64,000 bases of DNA, taken from Methanosarcina siciliae T4/M (GTDB lineage Archaea > Halobacteriota > Methanosarcinia > Methanosarcinales > Methanosarcinaceae). Location: positions 3,286,001 through 3,350,000 of the forward strand of contig NZ_CP009506.1 of the NCBI RefSeq assembly GCF_000970085.1. Direction: 5' to 3'. The position numbers were made by a program, and so were the translations under genes. Below, piece by piece: positions 1 through 9,411 of the stretch. How positions within the stretch are numbered: the stretch's first letter is position 1; every line of letters starts with the position of its first letter. The notes under the pieces were generated by a model. That model saw only the letters and a program-made list of their open reading frames with translations. It did no database searches and had not been told where the DNA came from.

Positions 1-471
1 CAGAAAGTCATCATCAGGCAAAAGTTTCAAAATCTTGCAGTATTCTACGTCGAGTGTAGCAGCAATAACAATTAAGGATTTGTCCATCAGGGTTCTCAGG
101 CTTGGGGTTTTGAGGGCGAGTTCGGCAATCCGGACAAGGGATTCGTGATATCTGTCTATGGAATACAGTTTTTTTTCAGCCTTTTTAGAAGAAGTGACAT
201 CCAGGGCCTGGAGAGTTATATATTTTCCGTCCGAGGAAGGAATGAAAGTGGCTGAATATGTTTTTTCGCCTGCTTCAAGTTCCATGAATCGCGGCTTCTT
301 CTTTAGAGCTACTTTCCAAACGGTTTCCCGTATTTTTTCGGAAATTTTTTCTCCGACCCCACTTCCCCATGCTTCAAGCAATAATTTTCCTGCTCTGTTG
401 GCGTAGAGAATGACTCCCTCTTTTTCTATCCTCAGAACAGGGCTGGGGTTGTTTAAAAGAAATTCTTCCAT
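1..471 (-). CDS. PAS/GAF sensory protein, N-terminal part (runs off the window)
   Basis: The minus strand is open from 471 to the window edge and encodes the first ~157 residues of a sensory protein. A PAS domain comes first: it begins near MEEFLLNNPSPVLRI and ends with ITLQALDVTSSKKAEKKL, the usual PAS exit. A GAF domain then begins (SLVRIAELALKTPSLRTLMD, continuing VIAATLDVEYCKIL). In methanosarcinas this arrangement normally leads to further PAS/GAF modules and a histidine kinase, but the C-terminus lies outside. I chose the first in-frame ATG at 471. An in-frame stop lies near 560 and the stretch between has no better start, and no clear Shine-Dalgarno sequence is visible. A short open piece upstream suggests the original N-terminus may have been longer and is interrupted by a stop. 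PAS/GAF identity is confident; the output domain is unknown. Confidence 0.75.
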   Translation of the reverse strand, partial: MEEFLLNNPSPVLRIEKEGVILYANRAGKLLLEAWGSGVGEKISEKIRETVWKVALKKKPRFMELEAGEKTYSATFIPSSDGKYITLQALDVTSSKKAEKKLYSIDRYHESLVRIAELALKTPSLRTLMDKSLIVIAATLDVEYCKILKLLPDDDFL

Positions 472-952
472 CCAGTTTTCTTCGGATTCGCATTTGCTCT
501 GAATAACGTTAATGTTATAACCCCCCGCCTTTAAGTGCCTGGACTTAAGCGCCCTGTCTTAAATGATTACTCTGCTCTTTCTCATCCCATTCCCAATATT
601 TTGAGTTTGCTGTCTAAAGTTCCGGGTTGGCAGAGTTCATTTTTATGAAATCCCTTCCGATAATCACATGTATGATAAGGTTATTGACATATTAATATTT
701 TGGAAATATTTTTAAAGAAAATTAGATAAGTTGATGTGATGTCTGATGCCATTATCAATTTTTTCTGAACATGAGTATATAAAAGACACGTTGTTAGGAG
801 TATGAAGACATGCCAGCAACTGCAACCAGTCATCAAAAAAGTTTACGAATGTACTGACCATCACGTAAAAACATAAATCCACCACATGAAAATAATAAAT
901 ATTACTTCGCTTTTTGTTTAAGCGGATTTCTTTTACGGAGGATCGTAAACTT
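472..952. other. Intergenic region between divergent genes
   Basis: About 480 bases lie between the divergent PAS/GAF gene and the small gene at 953. The stretch is A/T-rich from about 690 on (TTGACATATTAATATTTTGG near 683), which could hold promoters for either side. I see no convincing gene; the open frame at 712-975 on the minus strand has no ribosome-binding site and unlikely composition. Confidence 0.4.
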
Positions 953-1138
953 ATGGAGGACTTTAACCAGCTCAAAAGGAAACTCGATGCAATGAGTGTA
1001 CCGGAACTTTACGAGTATGCAAGAGAAAAATATCCCGAAAACGAGGCCCTTGCACTCGGGTCAAAAAAGATAGTTATCAGGAAAATCCTGAACTTCGAAA
1101 GAAACCGGCTGAATGAACTGGAAATGGCCTATCGGTGA
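953..1138 (+). CDS. Small conserved-looking hypothetical protein, 61 aa
   Basis: A 61-residue soluble, charged, helical protein (begins MEDFNQLKRKLDAM). No family is recognised. The start at 953 is preferred over the ATG at 914 because GGAGG (937-941) lies 11 bases upstream of it. The charged residues fall in a heptad-like spacing, and the SKKIVIRKIL segment near residue 42 is basic and could contact nucleic acid, which is inference only. It stands alone, transcribed away from the PAS/GAF gene and convergent with the reductase gene that follows. Confidence 0.6.
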   Translation: MEDFNQLKRKLDAMSVPELYEYAREKYPENEALALGSKKIVIRKILNFERNRLNELEMAYR

Positions 1139-1311
1139 CGCTTATACTCACATATCCCCATTCTATTAAACGTCCTGCGCCTTTGAAAATCACATTTAAA
1201 ATGAAGACATAATGCAGCTATTGGTGTTGCACGGGCCAGAGACCCTATTGTTTTCATCGGAAGGTTAGTCCACCTGAGTGAAACATTCGTATTACACTGG
1301 ACATCATTCCC

Positions 1312-2589
1312 TTAAAAAAGGGTCTTTAGAAATGTTCCGAAGGCTTTCATGAGCCTGAGGGAGTTTCCTGAAAATATCAGTTTCCTCATAAGAACAGAGG
1401 GGTGATCCATGTCCCCGTACTCCGTGATCGTATTTAGAATGGAGGGGGTGTTTAACGAGCCTATGAGTTCGTTCAACTGGTTGTCTTCCAGCTTTCCCAT
1501 GTAATCATGGATTTTCATGCCTATTTCGAGCTCTCTTGCCAGGCCCTTCCGCCAGAGCCGGTCGTATTCCGAGAGCCTGCGGGCAGAGTTGTCTCCCTCA
1601 AGGGCTGCTTCAGCTGCAATTTTTCCGGCAATTTTTGCTGCGAAAGCCCCGGTATATACGCCGCCTCCGGACGTTGGTTTAGCCTGCCCGGCGGCATCTC
1701 CTGCAAGCAGGATGCCATCAGAAAAGGTTCTTCCCTGAGGGCCGACGGGAATCCCTCCCAAAACAAAATCCAACATGCCTCCTGAGTACCTTGCTTTTAT
1801 GTGAGGGTTTGAACACAGGAGTTTTTCAAGATAGAAAAGCGGAGAGTTTTCTCCAGGCCCGCTTTTGCAGGCGAGTACAGGATCAAGCGCAAGCCCTATT
1901 CGTGAGACTTTTTCGTTAAGAGGTACGGTCCAGGCAAATAGCCCGGGGGCCGAAGAGCCCGGGAACAGTTCAACAAAGTCGCTGTCATCCGAGGCATAGG
2001 GAGCTTCGATCTGAATGCCGGGGAGTATGCGCGCAGGTTTTCCAAGTCCTGCATAACTGGCTATCCGGCTTTTTACCCCGTCTGTCCCGATAACTACGGA
2101 TGTGGATATGGTTTCGGGCTTTCCGTTACTGAGTAATTTGAGCTTTACAGGGTAGTTCTTTCTGTTTTCGTTTCCACTCCCATTTCCTTTCACCCCGGCC
2201 CCTGTATCTGAGTTCTCTTTTTCGAGTCCTACAGCCCTTGTTTTCAGGGAGAGCTCGACTCCTTCTTCCACAGCCATTATTGCAAGATTGCGGTCAAAGT
2301 TTTTCCGGGAAACAACGTACGCCTTTGTCTTCTTTCCATCAATCGGAAGGCACTGCCCGTCAGGGGCGTGCACAAAAGCCCCGCGCACGGAATTGAACGT
2401 GAATTCGTCCGAGGGCCTGAGTTCGCACTCTTCCACGGCTCTTGTGCTCAGAAGTCCTGTACAGCCGACAGGAGAACCTATAGAGGAGTGTTCTTCAAGC
2501 AGGAGGACCTTTGCCCCATTCATTGCTGCATAGCGGGCGGCGGTGGAGCCCACAGGGCCGGCTCCTACCACAACAACGTCGTACTTCAT
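1312..2589 (-). CDS. Geranylgeranyl reductase family FAD-dependent oxidoreductase
   Basis: A 425-residue flavoprotein. The N-terminus carries the dinucleotide-binding motif YDVVVVGAGPVGSTAARYAA, and a second FAD motif, GILLAGDAAGQAKPTSGGGV, lies near residue 295; both are diagnostic of the geranylgeranyl reductase/PHBH superfamily. PVGCTGLLS near residue 41 matches the Cys-Thr-Gly signature of archaeal members. Family members saturate the isoprenoid chains of archaeal membrane lipids or of respiratory quinone-like carriers such as methanophenazine, using reduced ferredoxin or F420. The length is normal. Which substrate is used here cannot be told, and Methanosarcina genomes encode several paralogs. 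A polar insert (residues ~131-145, rich in Gly and Asn) is unusual. It is monocistronic and convergent with its left neighbour. Confidence 0.88.
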   Translation of the reverse strand: MKYDVVVVGAGPVGSTAARYAAMNGAKVLLLEEHSSIGSPVGCTGLLSTRAVEECELRPSDEFTFNSVRGAFVHAPDGQCLPIDGKKTKAYVVSRKNFDRNLAIMAVEEGVELSLKTRAVGLEKENSDTGAGVKGNGSGNENRKNYPVKLKLLSNGKPETISTSVVIGTDGVKSRIASYAGLGKPARILPGIQIEAPYASDDSDFVELFPGSSAPGLFAWTVPLNEKVSRIGLALDPVLACKSGPGENSPLFYLEKLLCSNPHIKARYSGGMLDFVLGGIPVGPQGRTFSDGILLAGDAAGQAKPTSGGGVYTGAFAAKIAGKIAAEAALEGDNSARRLSEYDRLWRKGLARELEIGMKIHDYMGKLEDNQLNELIGSLNTPSILNTITEYGDMDHPSVLMRKLIFSGNSLRLMKAFGTFLKTLF

Positions 2590-2901
2590 GGCTTATCACA
2601 TTCGAATAAGAGGTTTACCTTTGCAGGAATTTTTATGTCTTCTCAGGAAGTTTAATATATTTGTGATTCATATACCGGACTTAAATAACAATAAAAATAT
2701 AAGATTTTAGTCATATTACACCGTTTTAGTCATGTCAATGAGATTCAAGTTCTTTTAAATGAAATTTTGAAAGTAATATATTTTTTTCTTATATCGGATT
2801 TCCTTTCTTTCAAAATATTAATATATCGATAAACGCATCCTTGCTGAAAACTTAACGATATAATACTTAACCATTTCTTCGAATCACCGGTCAGGGCTTC
2901 C
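2590..2901. other. Divergent intergenic region with TATA-like sites
   Basis: Strongly A/T-rich spacer between the reductase gene (minus) and the PAPS-reductase-like gene (plus). A TATA-like GATATAATACTTAA at about 2857-2870 sits 30-45 bases before the 2902 start and is the likely plus-strand promoter. No gene is seen. Confidence 0.4.
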
Positions 2902-5034
2902 ATGCAGCAGAAAAAAGAAAGATACCAGAATTCCACTTCACAAAACCAAAAAAGAAACGGTTCTAACAGAAAAGGGCAGCATTCCAGGGAAAAAAGGACA
3001 GAACACAAGACCCGGGATTTTAAAGAAAAACGGAGTTTTAAAGAAAAATCCTCTCCGCGTTTTGAGTATGAAGATGACTATATTTTCTGGTGCAGGAAAT
3101 GCAACCTGCCTCTTATAGGAGAAAAGTGCGGGCTCTGTGGCGGAAAAGGTGAGATAGTATACCTTGCCCAGCCGGCAGACGTCAGGTTCTGTTCTCCTTA
3201 CGAGCGCGAAGTCCTGGCAGATCAGTTAATTTCAGCCTTCGGCTGCGATCCTCTGGGAAACCGGCTTGTGCTCCTTAACAAAATCCCCGGAGAAGACAAA
3301 ACCGATGAGGTTCTTGTAGATGGTTTCATCTTCGGAGTGTTACGCTTTGAACTTTCAAAGATGGACTACAGCTTTGAACCTTCCCTTCAGGGGGCAAAGA
3401 TCCTCCTCAAGTTGGCTGAAGGCAGAAAAGTCGAGCTCAAGAAAACAAACCGGCATCTTAACGGGAAAAATGTGGAATCCGGGCTTATAGAATCTTTTGC
3501 AGGAAACATTAAAGCAGGGAATTTTGTCCTCGTGACTGCAGGCAACCTGAGCGGATACGGAGTTTCTTACATTGGCGGCGTGGATTTTGCAGCCCTGAAC
3601 CCGGAAAAACCCGAAACCGGCACAAAAGTCCTCAGGGTCAGAAAGGTTGACAAAAGTGAAGTCTCCCTGCATCCCGAAACCCCGGATTTGAGGGCATGCA
3701 TAGAAGCGAACAAAAAACACCTGCAGGTCCTGGGAAAAAATGCCATCAATACCATCCGGGGGATTGTTTCCAGAAATGAGTACCGGGATCTGCCTGTGTA
3801 TGTATCTTTCAGCGGGGGAAAAGACAGTCTTGTGGTGCTCGACCTTACAGGGGCTGCCCTCAAGCAGAGGGAGTTTAAGGCTTTTTTCCTGAATACGGGA
3901 ATCGAATTTCCGGAAACTGTGGAGTTTGCCCGGGACTTATGCCGCGAAATGAAGGTCCCGCTTGAAGAAATGAGTTCAGGCTCCGCTTTCTGGGACCAGG
4001 TGGAAAAATTCGGGCCTCCTGCAAAGGACTTCCGCTGGTGCTGCAAGGTCTGCAAGCTTGCTTCGGCAGGAGACCTGAAAACGGGAAAAGACGCATGTGC
4101 CCTGCCCGAAGAGAAGGGAGGGCAGAAGCAAGGGAACAAAATTGCCTACCTGACAATAGATGGGAAACGAAAGCATGAGTCCTTTTCCAGGGCAAGGATT
4201 GCGGCAAGTGAGACAAACCCCTTTGTGCCTGCGCAGCTCAACATTTTTCCCATCCGGGACTGGAGAGCACTTGAAGTCTGGATCTACATCCACTGGAGGG
4301 GGCTTTCCTACAATCCCCTTTACGACCAGGGCTTTGAAAGGGTTGGCTGCTGGCTCTGTCCTTCCGCCCTTGCTGCCGAATATGCGCGGGTAAAAGTGCT
4401 GCACCCCGAGATGCATGACCGGTGGAACGCCTTCCTGCTCGAGTGGACGAAAAATCGCGGGCTTTCGGAAAAGTTTGTGGAACACGGGTTCTGGCGCTGG
4501 AAGGAGCTGCCCCCGAAAATGTTGAGGCTTGCAGAGGAGCTTGGAATTTCGGTTCTTGCAGAAGAAAGAGCCGAAGCCTTTGAAATTGAGGTTGTGGGAG
4601 GAATTTCCCCCTGCAAAGCAGGAGGCTTTTCTGTTGAGGCAGGAGTTAAGGGGATCAGGGAAAAAGAAGCTGCGGAATTCATCAACGTGCTGGGAAAAGC
4701 TGTTTATGCGGAAGAGCTGGGCATGCTGTTTGTCAGAACCAAAAACGGGACCGTGAAGTATTTCTCAAATGGAAACCTGCTCGTAAGCTCGGAAACAAAG
4801 GAAAAAGCAGTCAGCCTTTTTAAAGAGACTGCAAAACAGTTCGTAAGGCTTTCCCGCTGTACAGGTTGCGGAATCTGTGAAAAAGCCTGTCCGGTCGGTG
4901 CGATCAAAATTAAGGACGGAAAGCCTCATGTAAGTGAAACCTGTATTAGGTGTGGAAAATGTACGGAGTCCTGTGTGGTAACCAGGTATTTTGAAAAAAT
5001 TGTTCCGGGGCTGGATGAAAAACTAAAGGTTTGA
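2902..5034 (+). CDS. PAPS-reductase-like protein with zinc ribbon and C-terminal 2[4Fe-4S] ferredoxin domain
   Basis: A 710-residue multidomain protein. A basic N-terminal tail (to ~50) leads to a zinc-ribbon-like Cys cluster (CRKCNLP...CGLCGGK, ~63-83), then a region that could be a PUA-type RNA-binding fold (~170-230). The phosphoadenosine-phosphosulfate reductase/PP-loop domain follows, with the ATP-pyrophosphatase loop SFSGGKDSLVV near 303 and the cysteines RWCCKVCKLA. The C-terminus has two ferredoxin motifs, CTGCGICEKACP (~652) and CIRCGKCTESC (~683). Methanogen relatives are annotated as PAPS reductases, but the PUA/zinc-ribbon architecture would equally suit thiolation or sulfur transfer to RNA; the reaction is uncertain. 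The start at 2902 has no strong Shine-Dalgarno sequence. It is monocistronic. Confidence 0.85.
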   Translation: MQQKKERYQNSTSQNQKRNGSNRKGQHSREKRTEHKTRDFKEKRSFKEKSSPRFEYEDDYIFWCRKCNLPLIGEKCGLCGGKGEIVYLAQPADVRFCSPYEREVLADQLISAFGCDPLGNRLVLLNKIPGEDKTDEVLVDGFIFGVLRFELSKMDYSFEPSLQGAKILLKLAEGRKVELKKTNRHLNGKNVESGLIESFAGNIKAGNFVLVTAGNLSGYGVSYIGGVDFAALNPEKPETGTKVLRVRKVDKSEVSLHPETPDLRACIEANKKHLQVLGKNAINTIRGIVSRNEYRDLPVYVSFSGGKDSLVVLDLTGAALKQREFKAFFLNTGIEFPETVEFARDLCREMKVPLEEMSSGSAFWDQVEKFGPPAKDFRWCCKVCKLASAGDLKTGKDACALPEEKGGQKQGNKIAYLTIDGKRKHESFSRARIAASETNPFVPAQLNIFPIRDWRALEVWIYIHWRGLSYNPLYDQGFERVGCWLCPSALAAEYARVKVLHPEMHDRWNAFLLEWTKNRGLSEKFVEHGFWRWKELPPKMLRLAEELGISVLAEERAEAFEIEVVGGISPCKAGGFSVEAGVKGIREKEAAEFINVLGKAVYAEELGMLFVRTKNGTVKYFSNGNLLVSSETKEKAVSLFKETAKQFVRLSRCTGCGICEKACPVGAIKIKDGKPHVSETCIRCGKCTESCVVTRYFEKIVPGLDEKLKV

Positions 5035-5395
5035 ATGGTACCGGCCACTTCCTGCGCGGCTTAGACCCTCGTTTTTAAGCTATCGATAAGCAATCTTCAA
5101 CCTGGATGGAAAAATGAAGTATCAAAAACCAGCGGATTACTGTCGGGCAAACACCAGTAGCGACTATTTAAAAACAGATGTGACCAAAATTAAACCTTTA
5201 TATCTAAATTTGTGATTATATTTAGAATTCAATGAAATTTTTAAATAGTTCCTAATTATATTTCCATATTATAGTTGAAATCTTACCCTGCCTTTTCAGG
5301 TAAAACATCCGGGAACTTCCCGACAATACCTGATTATCCTGTTATTCACCCGATAAGGCTCTCAACAAACTGACTAAACTTTAAGATAATGAATC

Positions 5396-5473
5396 GACTC
5401 TGTTTGAATCAGATTACGTTTGACTCTGTTTGAATCAGATTACGTTTGACTCTGTTTGAATCAGATTACGTTT
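5396..5473. repeat. Three perfect tandem copies of a 26-bp unit
   Basis: The unit begins GACTCTGTTTGAATCAGATT and ends ACGTTT; copies lie at 5396-5421, 5422-5447 and 5448-5473 without mismatch, so they are recent. There are no spacers, so this is not a CRISPR. Each unit contains the near-palindrome TTTGAATCAGATT. Confidence 0.9.
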
Positions 5474-5651
5474 AGATCTAACTTTGAGTTAAACAATGTT
5501 AACAGCCAGAATCATTTGATATTTTTGTTTCTGGTTTCTGAATTTGATTACCTGTGCTTCCAAGCAACTGATTGAATTAGAAGCTTAATTACTAACCTGA
5601 ATTACCAGCTTGAATCATTAATTAACTTGACTGACTGAGTTACTAAATTAT

Positions 5652-5703
5652 ATTGCTAAATTGAATTGCTAAATTGAATTGCTAAATTAAATTGCTAAAT
5701 TAA
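5652..5703. repeat. Four tandem copies of a 13-bp A/T-rich unit
   Basis: Unit ATTGCTAAATTGA/ATTGCTAAATTAA repeated at 5652, 5665, 5678 and 5691, followed by a degenerate copy. It lies 60 bases upstream of the permease start and may affect its promoter region. Confidence 0.85.
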
Positions 5704-5763
5704 ATTGTAAATTGAATACCAGTTAGAATTACTATCATCTATTTATCATAACGGAACTGAAGA

Positions 5764-6882
5764 ATGAGATTTAATTACCCACCTGACGGAGTAAGCCAGC
5801 TCATTGAGAGCCGCTGGAAAATCGGCGTAGCCCTTGCAGTAGCTGTGCTTCTGTTCTTTGCTTTCCTGATCCTGCTGCCCCTTGCAGACGGAATCGTACT
5901 TGGAATAGTCTTTGCTTATATTGCAAGACCTGTCCAGGTGAAGTTTGGAAAGTACAGGAAAATCGGAGCCATGATAGCCAGTCTTTTTATTTTCATTCCC
6001 ATAGTATTCATTGTAGGAGCCGGAGTTGTTGAGATCCTAAACCAGATCTCCTGGATTATTGAAAACCAAACTTCGGTCATGAGTGGAATTTTAGATTTTA
6101 TACACGGGCTGGAAATTCCGACTACTTACGTTGATAGGATAAATAATGCTATCTGGAACCTTTTTACCTCTCTGCTCCCTGCTGTCGGGAGCGTGGGGTT
6201 GATCTCATATGCCCGGAGCATAGGCCTTTTTGTTATTAATTTCATAGTTTCGATTTTTTTCTGTTATTTCCTGCTTGCCGACGGGGACAGGCTTTACTGT
6301 GCTTTTATTGGCATTATACCTTCAGATTACCAGAGCATTGCGAACCGTTATGCTGCTCATCTGGACATGATCCTGAAGGGGGTCTTCATAGGCAACGCCT
6401 ACTCTGCCCTCATAGTAAGCGTGACTTCGGTATTCGTTTTTCATGCTTTCGGATTTCCCCATGTTCTGGCACTTGCAACCCTTATCTTCATAGCATCGGT
6501 TATTCCCCTTTTTGCAGGGTATATGGTGCTCGTGCCCATGGCTTTGATCCGTTATTTCGAACAGGGGTCTCAAAGCGCAGCACTTTTTTTTGTGGTCTCA
6601 TCCCTTGTAATTTACGGACCTCCCGAACTGATCCTCAGGCCTTTCCTTACCAGCCTGAAGTCAAAGATCCACCCGATGCTACTCATGCTCGCCTTCCTGG
6701 GAGGAGCTTTTGTAGGAGGTGTTGCAGGTTTTTTTGCGGCTCCCATCCTGCTGGGAGCTCTCGTTGCGGCATACAGGGTTTATCAGGAACAGGTCCATCC
6801 AGAACTGGTAGCGCAAGCTGACGTATACCTCAAAGATCCGGCAAAAGCCTGCAGGACTGACGAGAAAAATAGCTTTCAATGA
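5764..6882 (+). CDS. AI-2E (PerM) family transporter
   Basis: A 372-residue polytopic membrane protein of the AI-2E/PerM/TqsA family. Two N-terminal hydrophobic hairpins (~20-95) are followed by an amphipathic extracytoplasmic region (~95-140), then further membrane segments including VLALATLIFIASVIPLFAGY and the family hallmark around GPPELILRPFLTSLKSKIHPM (PxxLxP...K.H). The length is typical. Bacterial members export autoinducer-2 or act as Na+/H+ antiporters; the substrate in archaea is unknown. A paralog lies at 42349 in this window. It is monocistronic, with ATG used directly and no clear Shine-Dalgarno sequence. Confidence 0.88.
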   Translation: MRFNYPPDGVSQLIESRWKIGVALAVAVLLFFAFLILLPLADGIVLGIVFAYIARPVQVKFGKYRKIGAMIASLFIFIPIVFIVGAGVVEILNQISWIIENQTSVMSGILDFIHGLEIPTTYVDRINNAIWNLFTSLLPAVGSVGLISYARSIGLFVINFIVSIFFCYFLLADGDRLYCAFIGIIPSDYQSIANRYAAHLDMILKGVFIGNAYSALIVSVTSVFVFHAFGFPHVLALATLIFIASVIPLFAGYMVLVPMALIRYFEQGSQSAALFFVVSSLVIYGPPELILRPFLTSLKSKIHPMLLMLAFLGGAFVGGVAGFFAAPILLGALVAAYRVYQEQVHPELVAQADVYLKDPAKACRTDEKNSFQ

Positions 6883-7125
6883 GGCGAAAGGGATTGCTTT
6901 ATATCATTGCAGGATGTTAGGACTGTCATATATTCTTCCTTACATCCTTTAATCAGGATCTACTGACGGGTACAGGCCTCAAACAGTCCTTAAATCAGGT
7001 CAAGTATTAAGTCATAATACAAGGTCATAGCCATAATACCGGACCCTGATACTGTTTGATCTGTTTGATTAAGAACCGAAGTGAATTCGGAACCCATATC
7101 TGGTTTAGAAAACACAGGTGATAGA

Positions 7126-9033
7126 ATGCAGTTATTGCTCATTCACTCTGATTACATTGAATACGAAACCAAAAAACAAACACCAGTTGCTGAAAAAATA
7201 GAAGATTCCTTAAAGTCGGGCAGGCTAGAAGAAGCCCTCACCGTTTTTACGGCTGTAGAAAGCGTGGACGAAGCCAATCCGGAAGAAGCCATAGAAAAAG
7301 CCGCTTCCGAAATTGAGAAGGTTGCAGCCCAGGTCAAAACAAACCGCATAATGCTTTATCCTTACGCTCACCTGAGTTCTGACCTCTCCTCTCCGAAAAT
7401 TGCGGTGCAGGTTTTAAAAGGCATTGAAACCGCTCTTTCTGGAAAATACGAAGTCAAGAGGTCTCCTTTTGGCTGGTACAAGGCTTTTACCGTAAGCTGC
7501 AAGGGTCATCCTCTTTCCGAACTTTCCCGGAGCATCCGCCCCGAAGGTACGACAAAAGCGGCAGCAAAACCCGAAGCATCCGGAGAAAAAGAAGAAGTCG
7601 TTTCCGAAGCCCTGAAGGCCGAAGGTACTGCCAGGTCTTACTGGCGCATCCTTACTCCGGAAGGGGAACTCCATGAAATCGAAAACTTTGACCTCACCCC
7701 CTATCCCAAACTCCAGCAGTTTGTAAATTATGAAATCTCCAAGAGCAGGGCGGTTGAGCGGGCTCCTCCTCACGTTGAACTCATGCGGAGGCTTGAGCTT
7801 GCAGACTACGAGCCAGGGTCGGACTCAGGGAATATGCGCTATTACCCCAAGGGAAGGCTTGTAAAGTCCCTCCTTGAAAACTACGTGCTTGATGTCGCAA
7901 CCGATTTCGGGGCAATGGAAGTCGAAACTCCCCTGATGTACGACATGAACCATCCGACCCTCAAGAAATACCTTGACAGGTTCCCTGCAAGACAGTACTC
8001 TATCGAATCGGACAAAAGGCAGATGTTCCTGCGCTTTGCAGCCTGTTTCGGGCAGTTCCTTATGAACCACGACATGACGATCTCCTACAAGAACCTGCCT
8101 CTCAGGATGATCGAAATGACCCGCTACAGTTTCAGAAAAGAACAGCGCGGGGAACTCGTGGGCCTAAGGAGGCTCAGGGCCTTTACCATGCCGGATATGC
8201 ACACCCTTTGCGAGGACATGGACCAGGCTGTAAGCCAGTTCAAGGAACAGTACGACCTCTGCATCGATGTGCTTGAAAACATAGGAATCCATATCAATGA
8301 TTATGAGGTTGCCATCCGTTTCACCAGGGACTTCTACGAGTCGAATAAAGAGCTTGTAGTAAACATGGCAAAAACCGTAAACAAGCCCGTGCTTGTGGAG
8401 ATGTGGGACACCCGTTTCTTCTACTTCGTGCTCAAATTCGAGTTTAACTTCGTAGACGCCCTTGCCAAGGCAAGCGCCCTCTCTACGGTCCAGATCGATG
8501 TGGAAAATGCCGAAAGGTATGATATCTCTTATGTGAACGCTGACGGCAAACTGGAAAGACCTACCGTTCTCCACTGCTCCCCGAGCGGGGCAATCGAGCG
8601 CTGTATCTATGCCCTCCTTGAAAAGGCTGCAATGGAAACCGAAGAAGGAAAAGTCCCGATGCTGCCTGTCTGGCTTTCACCCACCCAGGTCCGGATTGTG
8701 CCGATTTCCGAAAAACATATCACCTTTGCCGAAGAGGTCTCGCAGAAACTTGACTGCAGGGTTGACATCGACGACCGCGACCTGTCCATAGGAAAGAAAG
8801 TAAGGGAAGCGGGCAGAGAATGGGTGCCGTATGTGGTGGTCATTGGCGATAAGGAAATAGAGGAAGGCACGATTAATGTAACTGTCCGGGCTGAGTCCGA
8901 ACAGAATAAGCCTTTAAAAGTGCAGATAACTCCGGAAGAACTCAATACGCGCGTCAGAGGCGAAATAGCTGGCAAACCTTACAGGAAACTACCCCTTGCA
9001 AAGTATCTTTCCGCAAGGCCAAAATTCTTCTAA
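7126..9033 (+). CDS. thrS: Threonyl-tRNA synthetase, archaeal type
   Basis: A 635-residue class II synthetase that charges tRNA-Thr. The N-terminal ~140 residues (begins MQLLLIHSDYIEYE) are the archaeal editing domain related to D-aminoacyl-tRNA deacylase, which removes misattached serine; bacterial enzymes use an unrelated domain. A Lys/Glu/Ala-rich linker (~150-185) leads to the catalytic core. The zinc ligands are visible as the Cys in AACFGQF, the His in MPDMHTLC (~355) and the His in VLHCSPSGAIERCI, which also contains motif 3. The C-terminus is an anticodon-binding domain (LPVWLSPTQVRIVPIS onward). I chose ATG 7126 rather than the upstream in-frame GTG at 7081 because AGGTGAT lies six bases before it and the protein then begins exactly at the editing domain. 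Confidence 0.95.
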   Translation: MQLLLIHSDYIEYETKKQTPVAEKIEDSLKSGRLEEALTVFTAVESVDEANPEEAIEKAASEIEKVAAQVKTNRIMLYPYAHLSSDLSSPKIAVQVLKGIETALSGKYEVKRSPFGWYKAFTVSCKGHPLSELSRSIRPEGTTKAAAKPEASGEKEEVVSEALKAEGTARSYWRILTPEGELHEIENFDLTPYPKLQQFVNYEISKSRAVERAPPHVELMRRLELADYEPGSDSGNMRYYPKGRLVKSLLENYVLDVATDFGAMEVETPLMYDMNHPTLKKYLDRFPARQYSIESDKRQMFLRFAACFGQFLMNHDMTISYKNLPLRMIEMTRYSFRKEQRGELVGLRRLRAFTMPDMHTLCEDMDQAVSQFKEQYDLCIDVLENIGIHINDYEVAIRFTRDFYESNKELVVNMAKTVNKPVLVEMWDTRFFYFVLKFEFNFVDALAKASALSTVQIDVENAERYDISYVNADGKLERPTVLHCSPSGAIERCIYALLEKAAMETEEGKVPMLPVWLSPTQVRIVPISEKHITFAEEVSQKLDCRVDIDDRDLSIGKKVREAGREWVPYVVVIGDKEIEEGTINVTVRAESEQNKPLKVQITPEELNTRVRGEIAGKPYRKLPLAKYLSARPKFF

Positions 9034-9411
9034 GTTTTTACACAAGTTATCGGAGAGGGCTGAAGGATATATAAACTTCTTATTTGCCCTTTCCCTTTGG
9101 CTTATTGGCATAACATATATATTGACGTAATTCTTATTATGAAAAGGGATTCCTTTTAAATAAAAGCAGTTCGAGGTTTATTCTTTTCCGCTATTTAGCT
9201 GAGAGATACCGCTTGAAGTTTCCTGGACTGAAGTTTTTTACAGGTTGTTTGTAAGTTACGGGGAGTTACTTCTTATAATGCTTACAGTTGCATGCAATAT
9301 CCTGTTGCATGGACTATGCCGCTTTCCCAAAAACCTCTTTGAAAGGTACTTTCTGGTTTTGAGATGGCATTAAAAAATTTATCTAGTTAAAAGTTTAAGG
9401 ATCGCTTACTG
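9034..9411. other. Intergenic region upstream of the helicase gene
   Basis: No gene visible. A/T-rich runs include GGATATATAAACTTCTTATT at about 9064 and CATATATATTGACG near 9112; either could be a TATA element, though both are ~300 bases before the next start. The CATGCAATATCCTGTTGCATG segment at 9291-9311 is an imperfect inverted repeat and a possible operator. Confidence 0.35.

Larger units (their letters stand above)
5035..5763. other. Long A/T-rich intergenic region containing two tandem repeats
   Basis: Over 700 bases without a gene. It contains a 26-bp repeat in three copies and a 13-bp repeat in four, listed separately. TTTATATC near 5199 and TTATATTTCC near 5260 are TATA-like but far from the next start at 5764. 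Frames are closed throughout. Confidence 0.5.

Noticed and set aside
712..975. Minus-strand ORF of 87 codons
   Set aside because: It lies over the promoter and start of the small gene at 953 and has a low-complexity, Ser/Phe/Cys-rich composition typical of chance A/T-rich frames.
3567..4485. Long antisense ORFs over the PAPS-reductase-like gene (up to 190 codons)
   Set aside because: These are shadows caused by the G/C-rich third positions of the real gene; the products are Ser/Pro/Phe-rich and have no motifs.
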